DNA of 64,000 nucleotides from Verrucomicrobiia bacterium (GTDB lineage: Bacteria; Verrucomicrobiota; Verrucomicrobiia; Palsa-1439): contig JAJVHY010000015.1 of NCBI GenBank assembly GCA_022072455.1, forward strand, positions 1 to 64,000. Reading direction: 5' to 3'. Both the position numbers and the translations under genes were made by a program. The stretch's first letter is position 1. Each line of letters starts with the position of its first letter. The notes beneath the pieces were generated by a model. It was given only the letters and a program-made list of their open reading frames with translations. It searched no databases and was not told the DNA's origin. Positions 43,873 through 52,035 of the stretch are shown piece by piece.

Positions 43873-45203
43873 GTCTGTCCGCGAGCGAACGACGGCAAGC
43901 GCCAGTGGATGTGATGATTTGCGGCGGCGGCTCGGCCGGGTTTGCCGCCGCGGTGCGTGCCGCCCGCGCTGGCGCTCGGGCCGTCTTGATCGAAGCCCAA
44001 TCCGCTCTCGGGGGCGTCTGGTCCACCACCTATTTGGCCGGGCCATCGGATTGGCGACGCAAGACGGCGTTGATGCGCGAGTTCGAAGCGTGCTGGGAGG
44101 AAGTCACCGGCCGCCCTGTGGAACAGGATCGGTGGGGCGAGACGTATCCGTGGGTCAAAGACAGTTTCTTCAGTTCGCCCGAATGGCTCAAGGTCGTGAT
44201 GGAACGACTCGCGTTGGCGGCCGGCGTGCGGCTGCGGTATTACACGCGGCTGGTCGGCGTCGAAATGCGTGCCGGGAAAACCATCGCGGCCATCGTGACC
44301 GAATCGAAGAGCGGCCGGGAAATCTGGCCGGCGGAGGCATTCGTTGACGCGACCGGCGATGGCGATCTGGGCGCGTTGGCCGGGTGCGGGTTTGACATCG
44401 GTCGCCCCGACAGCGGCGCGACGCAGCCGATGAGTTTGCAGGCATTGATTACCGGCGTGCACGAGGAGGAAATCCTGCCGGCTGACGCGACCACGCCGCG
44501 CAAGAAGCTGATCGAGGAATTGAAACAGGCCGGCTTCGAGACGTCGGCAAGCGGGCCGGGATTGACGCGGTTGGGGCCGGGGCTGTTCAAGCTCAGCACG
44601 CATCATGCGTACACGGGGACGGGTTTGGACGCTGATGCATTGACGCGGGCGACGGTGGAAGGCCGGGCGGAACTGGCGGGCGCGGTGCGGGCGTTGCGGC
44701 AGTTGGGCGGCCCGTGGCGCGATGTCGAGTTGGCGGCGACCTCGCCGTTGATCGGCGTGCGGGAGGGCCGGCGATTGCACGGGTTGTACACCGTGACGCG
44801 GGACGATTTGATCGCCGGGCGCCGACACGCGGATGCGGTGTGCCGGGTGATGTTCCCGGTGGACGTGCATTCGACCGACCCGAAGACGCATCAAGGCTAC
44901 AGCAACGAAGGCGTCGCGATGCAGCCGTATGACATTCCGTTGCGGGCGTTGATCGCGCGCGACGTGACCAATCTGACGATGGCTGGGCGCTGTATCAGCG
45001 GCGATTTTTACGCGCACGCAAGTTACCGGGTGGTGGGCAACGCGTTTGCGACCGGCGAGGCGGCCGGGTTGGTCGCCGCCAGGGCCGCGCTCACGCACCG
45101 CGCCCCGGCGGATGTGCCGTTTGCCGAACTGCGGGAACAACTGGGAGAGGTCGAATGGCCGCTGCGCCGCGAACACGGCGCAGACGAATTCAAACAAGGT
45201 TGA
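43869..45203 (+). CDS. FAD-dependent oxidoreductase
   Basis: 444 residues. N-terminal dinucleotide motif VMICGGGSAGFAAAVRAARAG and a C-terminal FAD motif (NLTMAGRCISGD...RVVGNAFATGEAAGL) match the FAD_oxidored family. These proteins are frequent in glycan-degradation loci of Planctomycetota and Verrucomicrobiota, but their substrates are unknown. It has no signal peptide. It overlaps BNR protein 2 by ATGA, and the esterase gene starts 1 nt after its stop. Confidence 0.87.
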   Translation: MSLSASERRQAPVDVMICGGGSAGFAAAVRAARAGARAVLIEAQSALGGVWSTTYLAGPSDWRRKTALMREFEACWEEVTGRPVEQDRWGETYPWVKDSFFSSPEWLKVVMERLALAAGVRLRYYTRLVGVEMRAGKTIAAIVTESKSGREIWPAEAFVDATGDGDLGALAGCGFDIGRPDSGATQPMSLQALITGVHEEEILPADATTPRKKLIEELKQAGFETSASGPGLTRLGPGLFKLSTHHAYTGTGLDADALTRATVEGRAELAGAVRALRQLGGPWRDVELAATSPLIGVREGRRLHGLYTVTRDDLIAGRRHADAVCRVMFPVDVHSTDPKTHQGYSNEGVAMQPYDIPLRALIARDVTNLTMAGRCISGDFYAHASYRVVGNAFATGEAAGLVAARAALTHRAPADVPFAELREQLGEVEWPLRREHGADEFKQG

Positions 45204-45204
45204 T

Positions 45205-46698
45205 ATGAAAACTCTTCTCACCTTTATCCTCATGACTGCCATCATGGCTGTCGCCGAATCGCCGCCTTGCCGGTGGTGGTTGCCCGGTATGTTCTCGGAG
45301 AACATGGTTTTGCAACGCGACGTGCCGATGCCCATCTGGGGCTGGGGGCCGGACGGCGAAAGTGTCACCGTCCAGATCGCCGACCAGAAAGTTTCCACCA
45401 CCGTCACCAACGGTCGCTGGCAGGTCACGTTGAAACCTTTGCCGGCCGGCGGACCGCACACGTTGCTGATCCTGCCGAAAGATGAAACACAGATTCAGAT
45501 GTTCACGCAGGTCATGGTGGGCGATGTCTGGCTGGTCTGCGGTCAGTCGAACATGTTGATGCCGCTCGATGAAACCACTGGTGCGGCTGACGTGATTGCC
45601 ACGGCGCAGCAGCATCCCGGCATCCGCGTCTTCCAAACCGGCCATCGCAACCCCCACACTTTGACCAATGTACTGACCGCGCCCGTGGCGTTCTGGGGCG
45701 CGCCGAAATGGGAAGCCGCGGCGTACCTCGCGCCGCGTTCGTCGAAGACCGACATTCCCGGCGGGCCGGCGGCAATCAGCTATTACTTCGCCCGCGCCCT
45801 CGACCGGCATTTCGAAGGCAAAATCCCGCTTGGCATGATTGAAGTTGGCGCGATCATGCGCGGGGAATGTTGGATTGCCGATGCCGAGATTGCCGGCACG
45901 CCCGAACTGGCCGGCCTGCGTGGCAAGCCCTATCCGAACGCCACCAGCCGCTGTTTCGCCGCCAACATCGCGCCGCTGGCGCCGTTCCCGGTGCGCGGGT
46001 TCATCTATTATCAAGGCGAGATGAATGCCGGCGACGACCACTACCAGCACACATTACCGGCGTTGATTCGCAGTTGGCGGCGGGCGTGGGGCAATGATCA
46101 GTTGCCGTTTCTGATTGTGCAACTGCCCGGCTTTCACAAACACGATCCCGCTGCCGGCGCGCATGCGCTTGACATGCCGGCCGAGTTTCTCGCAAAACTC
46201 CAGCAGGACACCGCCGCGCACGGGTTCATCGTGGTGCGTGAAGCGCAACGGCTCACGCGCGCGACTGTGCCGCACACGGGCCTGGCAGTGACGATTGATC
46301 TCGGCGAACCCTTCAACATTCACCCGCCGCGCAAACGTGAAGTCGGCGAACGCCTCGCGTTGCTCGCGCGACAACTCACCTACGGCGAAACAAATCTGCT
46401 GGCCGAAGCCCCGCTGCCAAAACCGGCGAAGTTCAGCGGCGACAAAGTCGTGGTGCAGTTCGTGAACGCCACCGGCGGGTTGGTCGTGCGTGACGACAAG
46501 CCGGTCGGGTTCGAAATTGCCGGAGCCAATGGCGTTTTTCATCTGGCCGAGGTTACGGTTAGCGGTGACACAGTCACAGCACGCAGTTCGGGCGTCCCAC
46601 AACCGCAGGCCATCCGGTATGCGTGGGCGGGATATCCGCAAGTCAGTTTGTTTAATCAAGCCGGACTACCGGCGACACCATTCGAGATGCGAAAATGA
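45205..46698 (+). CDS. Sialate O-acetylesterase-like (SASA) esterase, exported
   Basis: 497 residues from ATG 45205. It has the only clear signal peptide of the operon (MKTLLTFILMTAIMAVA). The SGNH-type nucleophile is S115 in VCGQSNM, and the catalytic His is in FNIHPPRKREVGERLA; YYQGEMN is the third block (usually YYQGExN). It removes acetyl groups from sugars in the periplasm or outside, opening the chain to other enzymes. ATGA overlap with the cupin gene. Confidence 0.9.
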   Translation: MKTLLTFILMTAIMAVAESPPCRWWLPGMFSENMVLQRDVPMPIWGWGPDGESVTVQIADQKVSTTVTNGRWQVTLKPLPAGGPHTLLILPKDETQIQMFTQVMVGDVWLVCGQSNMLMPLDETTGAADVIATAQQHPGIRVFQTGHRNPHTLTNVLTAPVAFWGAPKWEAAAYLAPRSSKTDIPGGPAAISYYFARALDRHFEGKIPLGMIEVGAIMRGECWIADAEIAGTPELAGLRGKPYPNATSRCFAANIAPLAPFPVRGFIYYQGEMNAGDDHYQHTLPALIRSWRRAWGNDQLPFLIVQLPGFHKHDPAAGAHALDMPAEFLAKLQQDTAAHGFIVVREAQRLTRATVPHTGLAVTIDLGEPFNIHPPRKREVGERLALLARQLTYGETNLLAEAPLPKPAKFSGDKVVVQFVNATGGLVVRDDKPVGFEIAGANGVFHLAEVTVSGDTVTARSSGVPQPQAIRYAWAGYPQVSLFNQAGLPATPFEMRK

Positions 46699-47066
46699 AC
46701 AAGCCCACCGTCGTGCCGGCCACAACCACGGAAACAGCCCGCCGCTTCGAAGACTGGGGTGAGTTGCGCTGGTTGGCGGGACGCAAACAAGGTAACGCCG
46801 CAGGGCTGACGCTCGGGCGAGTCCGGATCAAGCAGGGCGCCAGCAACCCGCGCCACGCGCATTTCAACTGCGAGGAGGTTTTGTACCTCATGACCGGCGA
46901 GTTGATTCACACCATCGGCCCGGACAGCGTGCGGTTGCTGGCCGGTGACACGTTAACCATCCCGCGCGGCGTGTTCCACAACGCCACCAGCGTGGGCGTG
47001 GTGGACGCCGACATGATCGTCGCCTACGACTCCGCCGACCGGGATTTCGTGTTGGAGCAACCATGA
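46695..47066 (+). CDS. Small cupin-domain protein
   Basis: 123 residues, one cupin barrel. Metal-binding motif 1 is PRHAHFNCEEVLYLMTGE (H-x-H...E) and motif 2 is IPRGVFHNAT (final His). Single-domain cupins in sugar loci may be isomerases (KdgF-like) or sugar-binding proteins. Nothing here separates these choices. ATGA overlaps on both sides. Confidence 0.83.
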   Translation: MNKPTVVPATTTETARRFEDWGELRWLAGRKQGNAAGLTLGRVRIKQGASNPRHAHFNCEEVLYLMTGELIHTIGPDSVRLLAGDTLTIPRGVFHNATSVGVVDADMIVAYDSADRDFVLEQP

Positions 47067-48061
47067 ACCAGCGCATCCTCGGCAAGACCGGCGTGGCCGT
47101 GAGTGAACTCGGGCTCGGCACCTGTTTCATGGCCGGGCAGGGGCAGGACGGGATCAACCAGTGTGTGGCGTGGGCGATTGACCAAGGGATTAATTATTTC
47201 GACACGGCGGCGGATTACGGCAAGGGGCACGACGAGAAGATGCTCGGCATTGCGTTGCGCGGGCGCCGCGACCGGGTGTTTCTGGCGACCAAGGTGGGCT
47301 GCGTGGACGAGCCCGGTGGCCACCGGCGGGTCGAGAGTTTGCAGCGGCAACACGCGGCCGGCCTGGCGCGTTTGCAGACCGACCGGGTGGACCTAATCCA
47401 ACTGCACGAAGCCGACCAACGCAAATGGTGGTCGGATGATCCGGTTTCAATTGCGGAAGCCGGCGACCATTGCGGACCGCTGATCCGCGATGATGAGGAA
47501 TATGACTTTGCCAACGCTCCGTGTGTCGAGTTCTTGCGGCGCGCCCAAGCGACCGGCACGGCGCGATTCATCGGGATCACCGGCAAGGACGCCCGGCGAC
47601 TGGCGCGGATTGTCGCGGCGATCGAGATTGACGCCATGATGATGGCACACCAGTTCAATCCGATTTACCGCAATGCCGGGAAGTATCTGCTCCCGGTCTC
47701 GAGTACGAAGAACATCGGTGTGGTCAACGGCGCGGCATTTATGAAAGGCTGGCTGGCCGTGCCGCAGACGGCGTGGCGCGACCTGCGCCCAAGTTGGATG
47801 GACGAGACGTTTTACCGGGCTTACTTCGCGTATCTCGACGTGCACGCCCGCAGTGGTCTGTCGCTGGCGGAATTGTCGTTGCGCTGGCAATTGGCCGAAC
47901 CGCGGCAACACTCGATCGTGGTCGGCTTCAGTTGCCAGCGCGACATCCAGCAAAACATCGCCGCTGTCGAACGCGGCCCTTTGCCGGCGGAATGGCAGGC
48001 GGCAGTGGACGCTGTCGGCATTGTGCTTCCGCTCATCTATCAAGGTCGGTCACGCTTGTGA
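47063..48061 (+). CDS. Aldo/keto reductase (second)
   Basis: 332 residues. Tetrad residues lie in INYFDTAADYGKG (Asp, Tyr), VFLATKVG (Lys) and LIQLHEAD (His). It differs clearly from the first AKR of the operon and has a long acidic insertion (about 125-155, WWSDDPVSIAEAGDH). It probably oxidises or reduces a different sugar intermediate. ATGA and GTGA overlaps join it to both neighbours. Confidence 0.86.
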   Translation: MNQRILGKTGVAVSELGLGTCFMAGQGQDGINQCVAWAIDQGINYFDTAADYGKGHDEKMLGIALRGRRDRVFLATKVGCVDEPGGHRRVESLQRQHAAGLARLQTDRVDLIQLHEADQRKWWSDDPVSIAEAGDHCGPLIRDDEEYDFANAPCVEFLRRAQATGTARFIGITGKDARRLARIVAAIEIDAMMMAHQFNPIYRNAGKYLLPVSSTKNIGVVNGAAFMKGWLAVPQTAWRDLRPSWMDETFYRAYFAYLDVHARSGLSLAELSLRWQLAEPRQHSIVVGFSCQRDIQQNIAAVERGPLPAEWQAAVDAVGIVLPLIYQGRSRL

Positions 48062-49401
48062 TCCGGACCCTCCGCATTGATCCGGAGTTGGCCCACGCCG
48101 GTCGCCCCATCCAAGGCTTGGGCGTGCAGGCGGATCCGCCGCCGTTCTTGTTCCGGCACACGACGCAACTCAACGAGGCGGACTTGGACGAGATCACGGC
48201 ACATGCGGAACGGCGGCTGACGTTGTTGCGCCCCGGGATCGCGCGGTTGTTTTGCTTTCCTGAGTTGACGAATACCGACCGGCTGGTGCGCATGGTGCGG
48301 TTTCTCGACACGCTCGGCTGCGGCGTGAATCTGACGTTGCTGACCGCCGGTCACACGCCGCGCGCACAGTTGCCGGCTTTGGCGGAGCGGGTGGTGGATT
48401 TCGTCGCCGAGTTGCGCGCGGCGAACGGTTGCCGGTCGGTGTGCTGGTTGACGTTGGGGAACGAGCCGGAAACGCAGTTCCCGCATGATTCACCGCTGAC
48501 GCGCGAGATTTTCGGTGCGGATCGCGTGACGCAACGCGCACTCGACTGGGCGGATTACGTCAATTTCAACCGTGCTGCGCTGGCCCGGTTGGCGACGCGC
48601 GGTTTGGCGAATGATGTGCGGTTGGTGGTGGTGGATGCTGCCTGGGGCGGGCAAATGCGCCGGGAACGAATGGCGCTGGGCGCGGCGGCGTTCCCCACAG
48701 AGCCGGTCGGGTTCAGTTATCATCATTACAATCCGGAAGACCCCGCGTTTTACCGGGGCGCGCCGCCCGCGTTTGCGTACCAAGGGATGGCGGAGGAAGC
48801 GGCGCGGTTTCGGCGGTTGGTGGGCGACCGCGAATTGGTGATCTGGGAATTCAACAATGCCGGGAAAGGATTCGGGACGCATGAGCCGGGCACAAACGCG
48901 CGCGGCGAGAATGTCATCGACGCGGTGGAAGCGGGGGCGGAGTTGAGTTGGAAAGTCATCACCGCCCTCGCGCACGGCGTGGACGGGTTGTGTCTCTGGC
49001 ACATGCACGATAGCGATGTGAATCACTTCGGATTGTGGCGCTGGCGCGAAGGGCAGTACCGCTGCAAACCGATCTGGTTTTACTACGCCGCGCTGTGCCG
49101 CTTGTTTCAGCCGGGGCAGATCGTCGTGCCCGTCACGGGCGGAGATTCGTCAGTGGCGGCCGTGGCCACGCGCGCGGCAACCGGAGAATGCCGGCTGGCG
49201 GTGGTGAATTGTGCGCCGACGCCCACCGGCGTGTGGGTGGAGTTGCCGGTCGCCGCCGACTGGCAGCAGCAGCGCATCGCGCCGCCCGGTCTGGCGGAGC
49301 GGGACGAGACACAGGTCACCCACGGCACGCCGGTGACGAGTGCGGAGTTTGAGCTTGCGCCGTGGGAACTGGTGACGTTTTCTTCAAGTTCAAGAAGATG
49401 A
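48058..49401 (+). CDS. Clan GH-A-like glycoside hydrolase
   Basis: 447 residues from GTG 48058 (GTGA overlap). A (beta/alpha)8 pattern with acid/base E136 in WLTLGNEPETQF and probable nucleophile E264 in LVIWEFNNAGKG, about 128 residues apart as in GH-A enzymes. The FSYHHYNPEDPAFY segment lies before the nucleophile. A C-terminal beta-sandwich (about 345-447) resembles that of GH30, GH39 or GH51 enzymes. No signal peptide. Family number uncertain. Confidence 0.78.
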   Translation: MIRTLRIDPELAHAGRPIQGLGVQADPPPFLFRHTTQLNEADLDEITAHAERRLTLLRPGIARLFCFPELTNTDRLVRMVRFLDTLGCGVNLTLLTAGHTPRAQLPALAERVVDFVAELRAANGCRSVCWLTLGNEPETQFPHDSPLTREIFGADRVTQRALDWADYVNFNRAALARLATRGLANDVRLVVVDAAWGGQMRRERMALGAAAFPTEPVGFSYHHYNPEDPAFYRGAPPAFAYQGMAEEAARFRRLVGDRELVIWEFNNAGKGFGTHEPGTNARGENVIDAVEAGAELSWKVITALAHGVDGLCLWHMHDSDVNHFGLWRWREGQYRCKPIWFYYAALCRLFQPGQIVVPVTGGDSSVAAVATRAATGECRLAVVNCAPTPTGVWVELPVAADWQQQRIAPPGLAERDETQVTHGTPVTSAEFELAPWELVTFSSSSRR

Positions 49402-50438
49402 ACACGGCACCGCCGCGACTTTGGCAGGGGATTCCCGGCATCGAACGGACGCCGGGCGGGCGATTGTTTGTGACTTGGTTTTCAGGTGGGGAACGTGAGC
49501 CGGCGCCGGATAATACGATTTTTTTGACCACCAGCGACGACGCCGGCCGCACGTTTGCCGCGCCCGTGGTCATGGCGTGGCCGGAGCGGGGGATGCGGAC
49601 GTTTGATCCGACGCTCTGGTTGGATCCAGTGGGGCGGCTCTGGCTGATTTACAATCGTGGCAACAAGGAGACCGCCACGCATGGTGTGTTCGCCCGGCGG
49701 TGCGATCAACCCGACGCACCCACGCCGACCTGGAGCGCGGAGTGGCGGGTGGGGTTTGACGCTGCGCCATTCAGTTTTCGCATGAACAAACTTACGGTGT
49801 TGGCCACCGGCGAGTGGCTGCTGCCGGTGACCCATGCGCGCGAGGTGACGCACGACTGGTTTGCTCGCGCGACGCAGTTGCAGGGCGTGGCGATTTCCAG
49901 CGATGCCGGTCAGTCGTGGCGGTTGGAAGGCGCAGTGGTCGCACCGCCGTGGGCATTGGAGAACATGCTGGTCGAGTTGCGCGACGGGCGGGTGTGGATG
50001 CTAATCCGCACGGGGGCCGGGGTGGTATGGGAGAGTTTCTCGGCGGACCGTGGACGCACGTGGTCGCCCGGCGTGCCGACGACGATTGCCAATCCGGGAT
50101 CGCGTTTTTTCATCCGCCGGTTGTCTTCCGGAAATTTGCTGTTGGTCAACCATTACCGGTTCACGGGACGCAGCCATTTGACCGCGCAGTTGTCCACGGA
50201 CGACGGGCAGACGTGGAATGAAGGGTTGTTGCTCGATGAACGCGCCAACGTATCGTATCCCGATGGCGTGCAGGACGCCAGCGGGTTGATTTGGCTGGTC
50301 TATGACCGCGACCGGGGTGGCGCCGGCGAAATCCTATTGGCGACCTGCCGTGAGGCGGACATCTTGGCAGGGCGACTGGTCTCATCCGGCGCGCGGCTGA
50401 AAGTGAGCGTGGATCGTCTGTGTCCCGGCACAGGTTGA
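49398..50438 (+). CDS. BNR/sialidase-fold protein 3
   Basis: 346 residues from ATG 49398 (ATGA overlap). It is a close paralogue of BNR protein 2, with the same RLWQGIPGIERTPGGRL start and Asp boxes TSDDAGRTF, SSDAGQSW, SADRGRTWSPG and STDDGQTWN. A few residues (VEPW) of the other copy are missing before GSRFFIRR. It is the last gene of the carbohydrate operon. Two divergent copies suggest two related substrates. Confidence 0.84.
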   Translation: MNTAPPRLWQGIPGIERTPGGRLFVTWFSGGEREPAPDNTIFLTTSDDAGRTFAAPVVMAWPERGMRTFDPTLWLDPVGRLWLIYNRGNKETATHGVFARRCDQPDAPTPTWSAEWRVGFDAAPFSFRMNKLTVLATGEWLLPVTHAREVTHDWFARATQLQGVAISSDAGQSWRLEGAVVAPPWALENMLVELRDGRVWMLIRTGAGVVWESFSADRGRTWSPGVPTTIANPGSRFFIRRLSSGNLLLVNHYRFTGRSHLTAQLSTDDGQTWNEGLLLDERANVSYPDGVQDASGLIWLVYDRDRGGAGEILLATCREADILAGRLVSSGARLKVSVDRLCPGTG

Positions 50439-50524
50439 GGTCGACCATCAAGGACGGGAGGTGGATTGCTGAGTACTAATGTGGCAAGCCGCCAGGCGGC
50501 AACCGTTTGTGCCAATGAAATTGG
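50439..50524. other. Operon end, weak hairpin
   Basis: The gap between the last BNR gene and tRNA-Asp contains GCCGCCAGGCGGC (50488-50500), a short hairpin that could end either converging transcript. There is no T run. Confidence 0.35.
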
Positions 50525-50598
50525 CGGGAGCGACGAGGCTCGAACTCGCAACCTCTGCCGTGACAGGGCAGCGCTCTAACCAATTGAGCTACGCCCCC
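50525..50598 (-). tRNA. tRNA-Asp(GTC)
   Basis: A 74-nt cloverleaf on the minus strand. The acceptor stem GGGGGCG pairs with CGCTCCC, the D arm is AGCTCAATTGGTTAGAGC, the anticodon loop CTGTCAC gives anticodon GTC, and the T arm contains GTTCGAGCC. The discriminator base is G, as expected for tRNA-Asp. CCA is not encoded. Confidence 0.95.
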
Positions 50599-50695
50599 GC
50601 ACAATCAATCTGACCGGCTGAGCCAAAGCTCGCGGCCGAAAACTCGGGCCATGGGCCAAGTTTGCCATCGCTCTCGCGGTGTTGCGAGCGACAGC

Positions 50696-50772
50696 TGGTG
50701 GGCGCTAAAGGACTCGAACCTTTGACCCTCTGCGTGTAAAGCAGATGCTCTAGCCAACTGAGCTAAGCGCCC
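50696..50772 (-). tRNA. tRNA-Val(TAC)
   Basis: A 77-nt cloverleaf on the minus strand. The acceptor stem GGGCGCT pairs with AGCGCCC, the anticodon loop TTTACAC gives anticodon TAC, and the T arm contains GTTCGAGTC. The 3' ACCA is encoded in the DNA. It lies upstream of tRNA-Asp with about 97 nt between them. Confidence 0.95.
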
Positions 50773-50850
50773 AAGCGCCGATACCTCTACCGGCAATCAC
50801 CGCCCTTGTCAACGCCTAACCCAGCCAACCTCTCTGACTACGGCGGTGGG

Positions 50851-51246
50851 TCAGTAATCCTTGAGGACTTGTTTGGCTTTGGCGACATTATCCACGCGGA
50901 TCACCATGGCTGCGGAGTCGGCACCGGGCGGCGTGGCACTGTAGGCGTAGTCAATGTTGATTTTTTTCCGCGCGAGTTTGCGGGCAATTGTGGCCAGTGT
51001 GCCGGGGCGGCTGTGGCTTTCAAGCAACAGGACTTCGCGTTCGACGACAAGAAGGCCGTGCTCTCCGAGGAGGTGGAGTGCTTTGGTGGTGTCATCCACG
51101 ACCATGCGGACGACGGCGTGGTCAACCGCATCGGAGATGGAAATCGCGAGGATGTTGATCTTCTTTTTCGCCAGTGCCTGACAGACGGTGGCGAGAGTGC
51201 CGGGTTTATTTTCCACGAAAAGAGCGAGTTGTTTGACCACTTTCAT
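50851..51246 (-). CDS. Tandem ACT-domain protein
   Basis: 131 residues forming two ACT domains (about 1-68 and 70-131), each beginning with a ligand-loop motif: FVENKPGTLATVCQAL and LESHSRPGTLATIARKL. ACT domains bind amino acids. Stand-alone tandem ACT proteins act as sensors or modulators of amino-acid metabolism. A GGAGG ribosome binding site precedes ATG 51246. It is divergent from the Lrp-gltBD operon, which suits a nitrogen-related role. Confidence 0.9.
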   Translation of the reverse strand: MKVVKQLALFVENKPGTLATVCQALAKKKINILAISISDAVDHAVVRMVVDDTTKALHLLGEHGLLVVEREVLLLESHSRPGTLATIARKLARKKINIDYAYSATPPGADSAAMVIRVDNVAKAKQVLKDY

Positions 51247-51364
51247 CAGACTGCCTCCGTTAGTTTAGGTGGGTTGACTGCGATTGAAAGTCAGCCCGAA
51301 CCAGTTGTTCGTCAATCGCGATTAGTATTTATCACCGGAATTGGTCAATAAACAATCTTTTCCG

Positions 51365-51391
51365 TTGCGTTTAGTTCAAATCTCATATACT
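51365..51391 (+). promoter_or_regulatory. Candidate promoter of the Lrp-gltBD operon
   Basis: TTGCGT (51365-51370) and TATACT (51386-51391) are 15 nt apart, slightly short. The surrounding 177-nt gap between divergent genes is AT-rich. Confidence 0.35.
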
Positions 51392-51423
51392 CATGTCCGA
51401 ATTCGGCGAGTTTATAGGATAGG

Positions 51424-52029
51424 ATGAACCATTCCGACAACGAGCACCGGCAGCCACGTAGCTTGGATGACCAAGAGCGCATGATCATTCGGGCGTTGGT
51501 ACGTGACCCGCGCCTGAGTGATAATCATGTTGGCAATCTGACCGGCGTGCCGACTCCGACTGTGCGGCGCAAGCGCAAAAAGCTCGAGGAGGAAGGGTTG
51601 CTGAATTATTTCTGCGCGCTCGATATGCAGGAATCGGGCACCGGCACCTTTGGGGCGCGGCATTTGTACGTCATCAAGTTTCGCATCGGAGTTACGGTCA
51701 AGCAGGTCGTGGACGAGATCAAGAGCGAGCCGAACATTCGCTCGATCTTCACCGACCTCATCTACGAATCACACATCGCCGAGATTGAAGGTCGCGTCGC
51801 GCTCGTGATGATCATTGAAGGCAAGAATGACGCTGACATTGTGGAGAATGTTCAAGGCAAGATCGTGCCTTCATTGCGCAAGAATCACGGGCCGGACTCC
51901 ATTGAAGAAATCTCGACGATTCGCTTGCTCGAACCAATTCGCATCTTCCATAATTACGTTCCGATGGTGAACATGCGGCATGGCGTGCTGCGTGACGAGT
52001 GGCCGAAGGACGCGATTTTCGTAGGGTAG
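51424..52029 (+). CDS. Lrp/AsnC-family transcriptional regulator
   Basis: 201 residues. The N-terminal winged helix (about 12-65, LDDQERMIIRALVRDPRLSDNHVGNLTGVPTPTVRRKRKKLEEEG) is followed by an AsnC-type RAM domain (about 80-160). A C-terminal extension of about 35 residues is unusual. Lrp proteins bind amino acids and control amino-acid genes. Since gltB starts 6 nt after its stop, it very probably controls glutamate synthase. Confidence 0.88.
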   Translation: MNHSDNEHRQPRSLDDQERMIIRALVRDPRLSDNHVGNLTGVPTPTVRRKRKKLEEEGLLNYFCALDMQESGTGTFGARHLYVIKFRIGVTVKQVVDEIKSEPNIRSIFTDLIYESHIAEIEGRVALVMIIEGKNDADIVENVQGKIVPSLRKNHGPDSIEEISTIRLLEPIRIFHNYVPMVNMRHGVLRDEWPKDAIFVG

Positions 52030-52035
52030 CTATTT

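Noticed and set aside
34679-50438. Sialic-acid utilisation locus
   Set aside because: The esterase and BNR genes suggest it, but there is no neuraminate lyase, ManNAc kinase/epimerase or sialic-acid transporter.
50605-50796. 63-residue frame on the minus strand
   Set aside because: It spans the tRNA-Val gene and has no domain or ribosome binding site.
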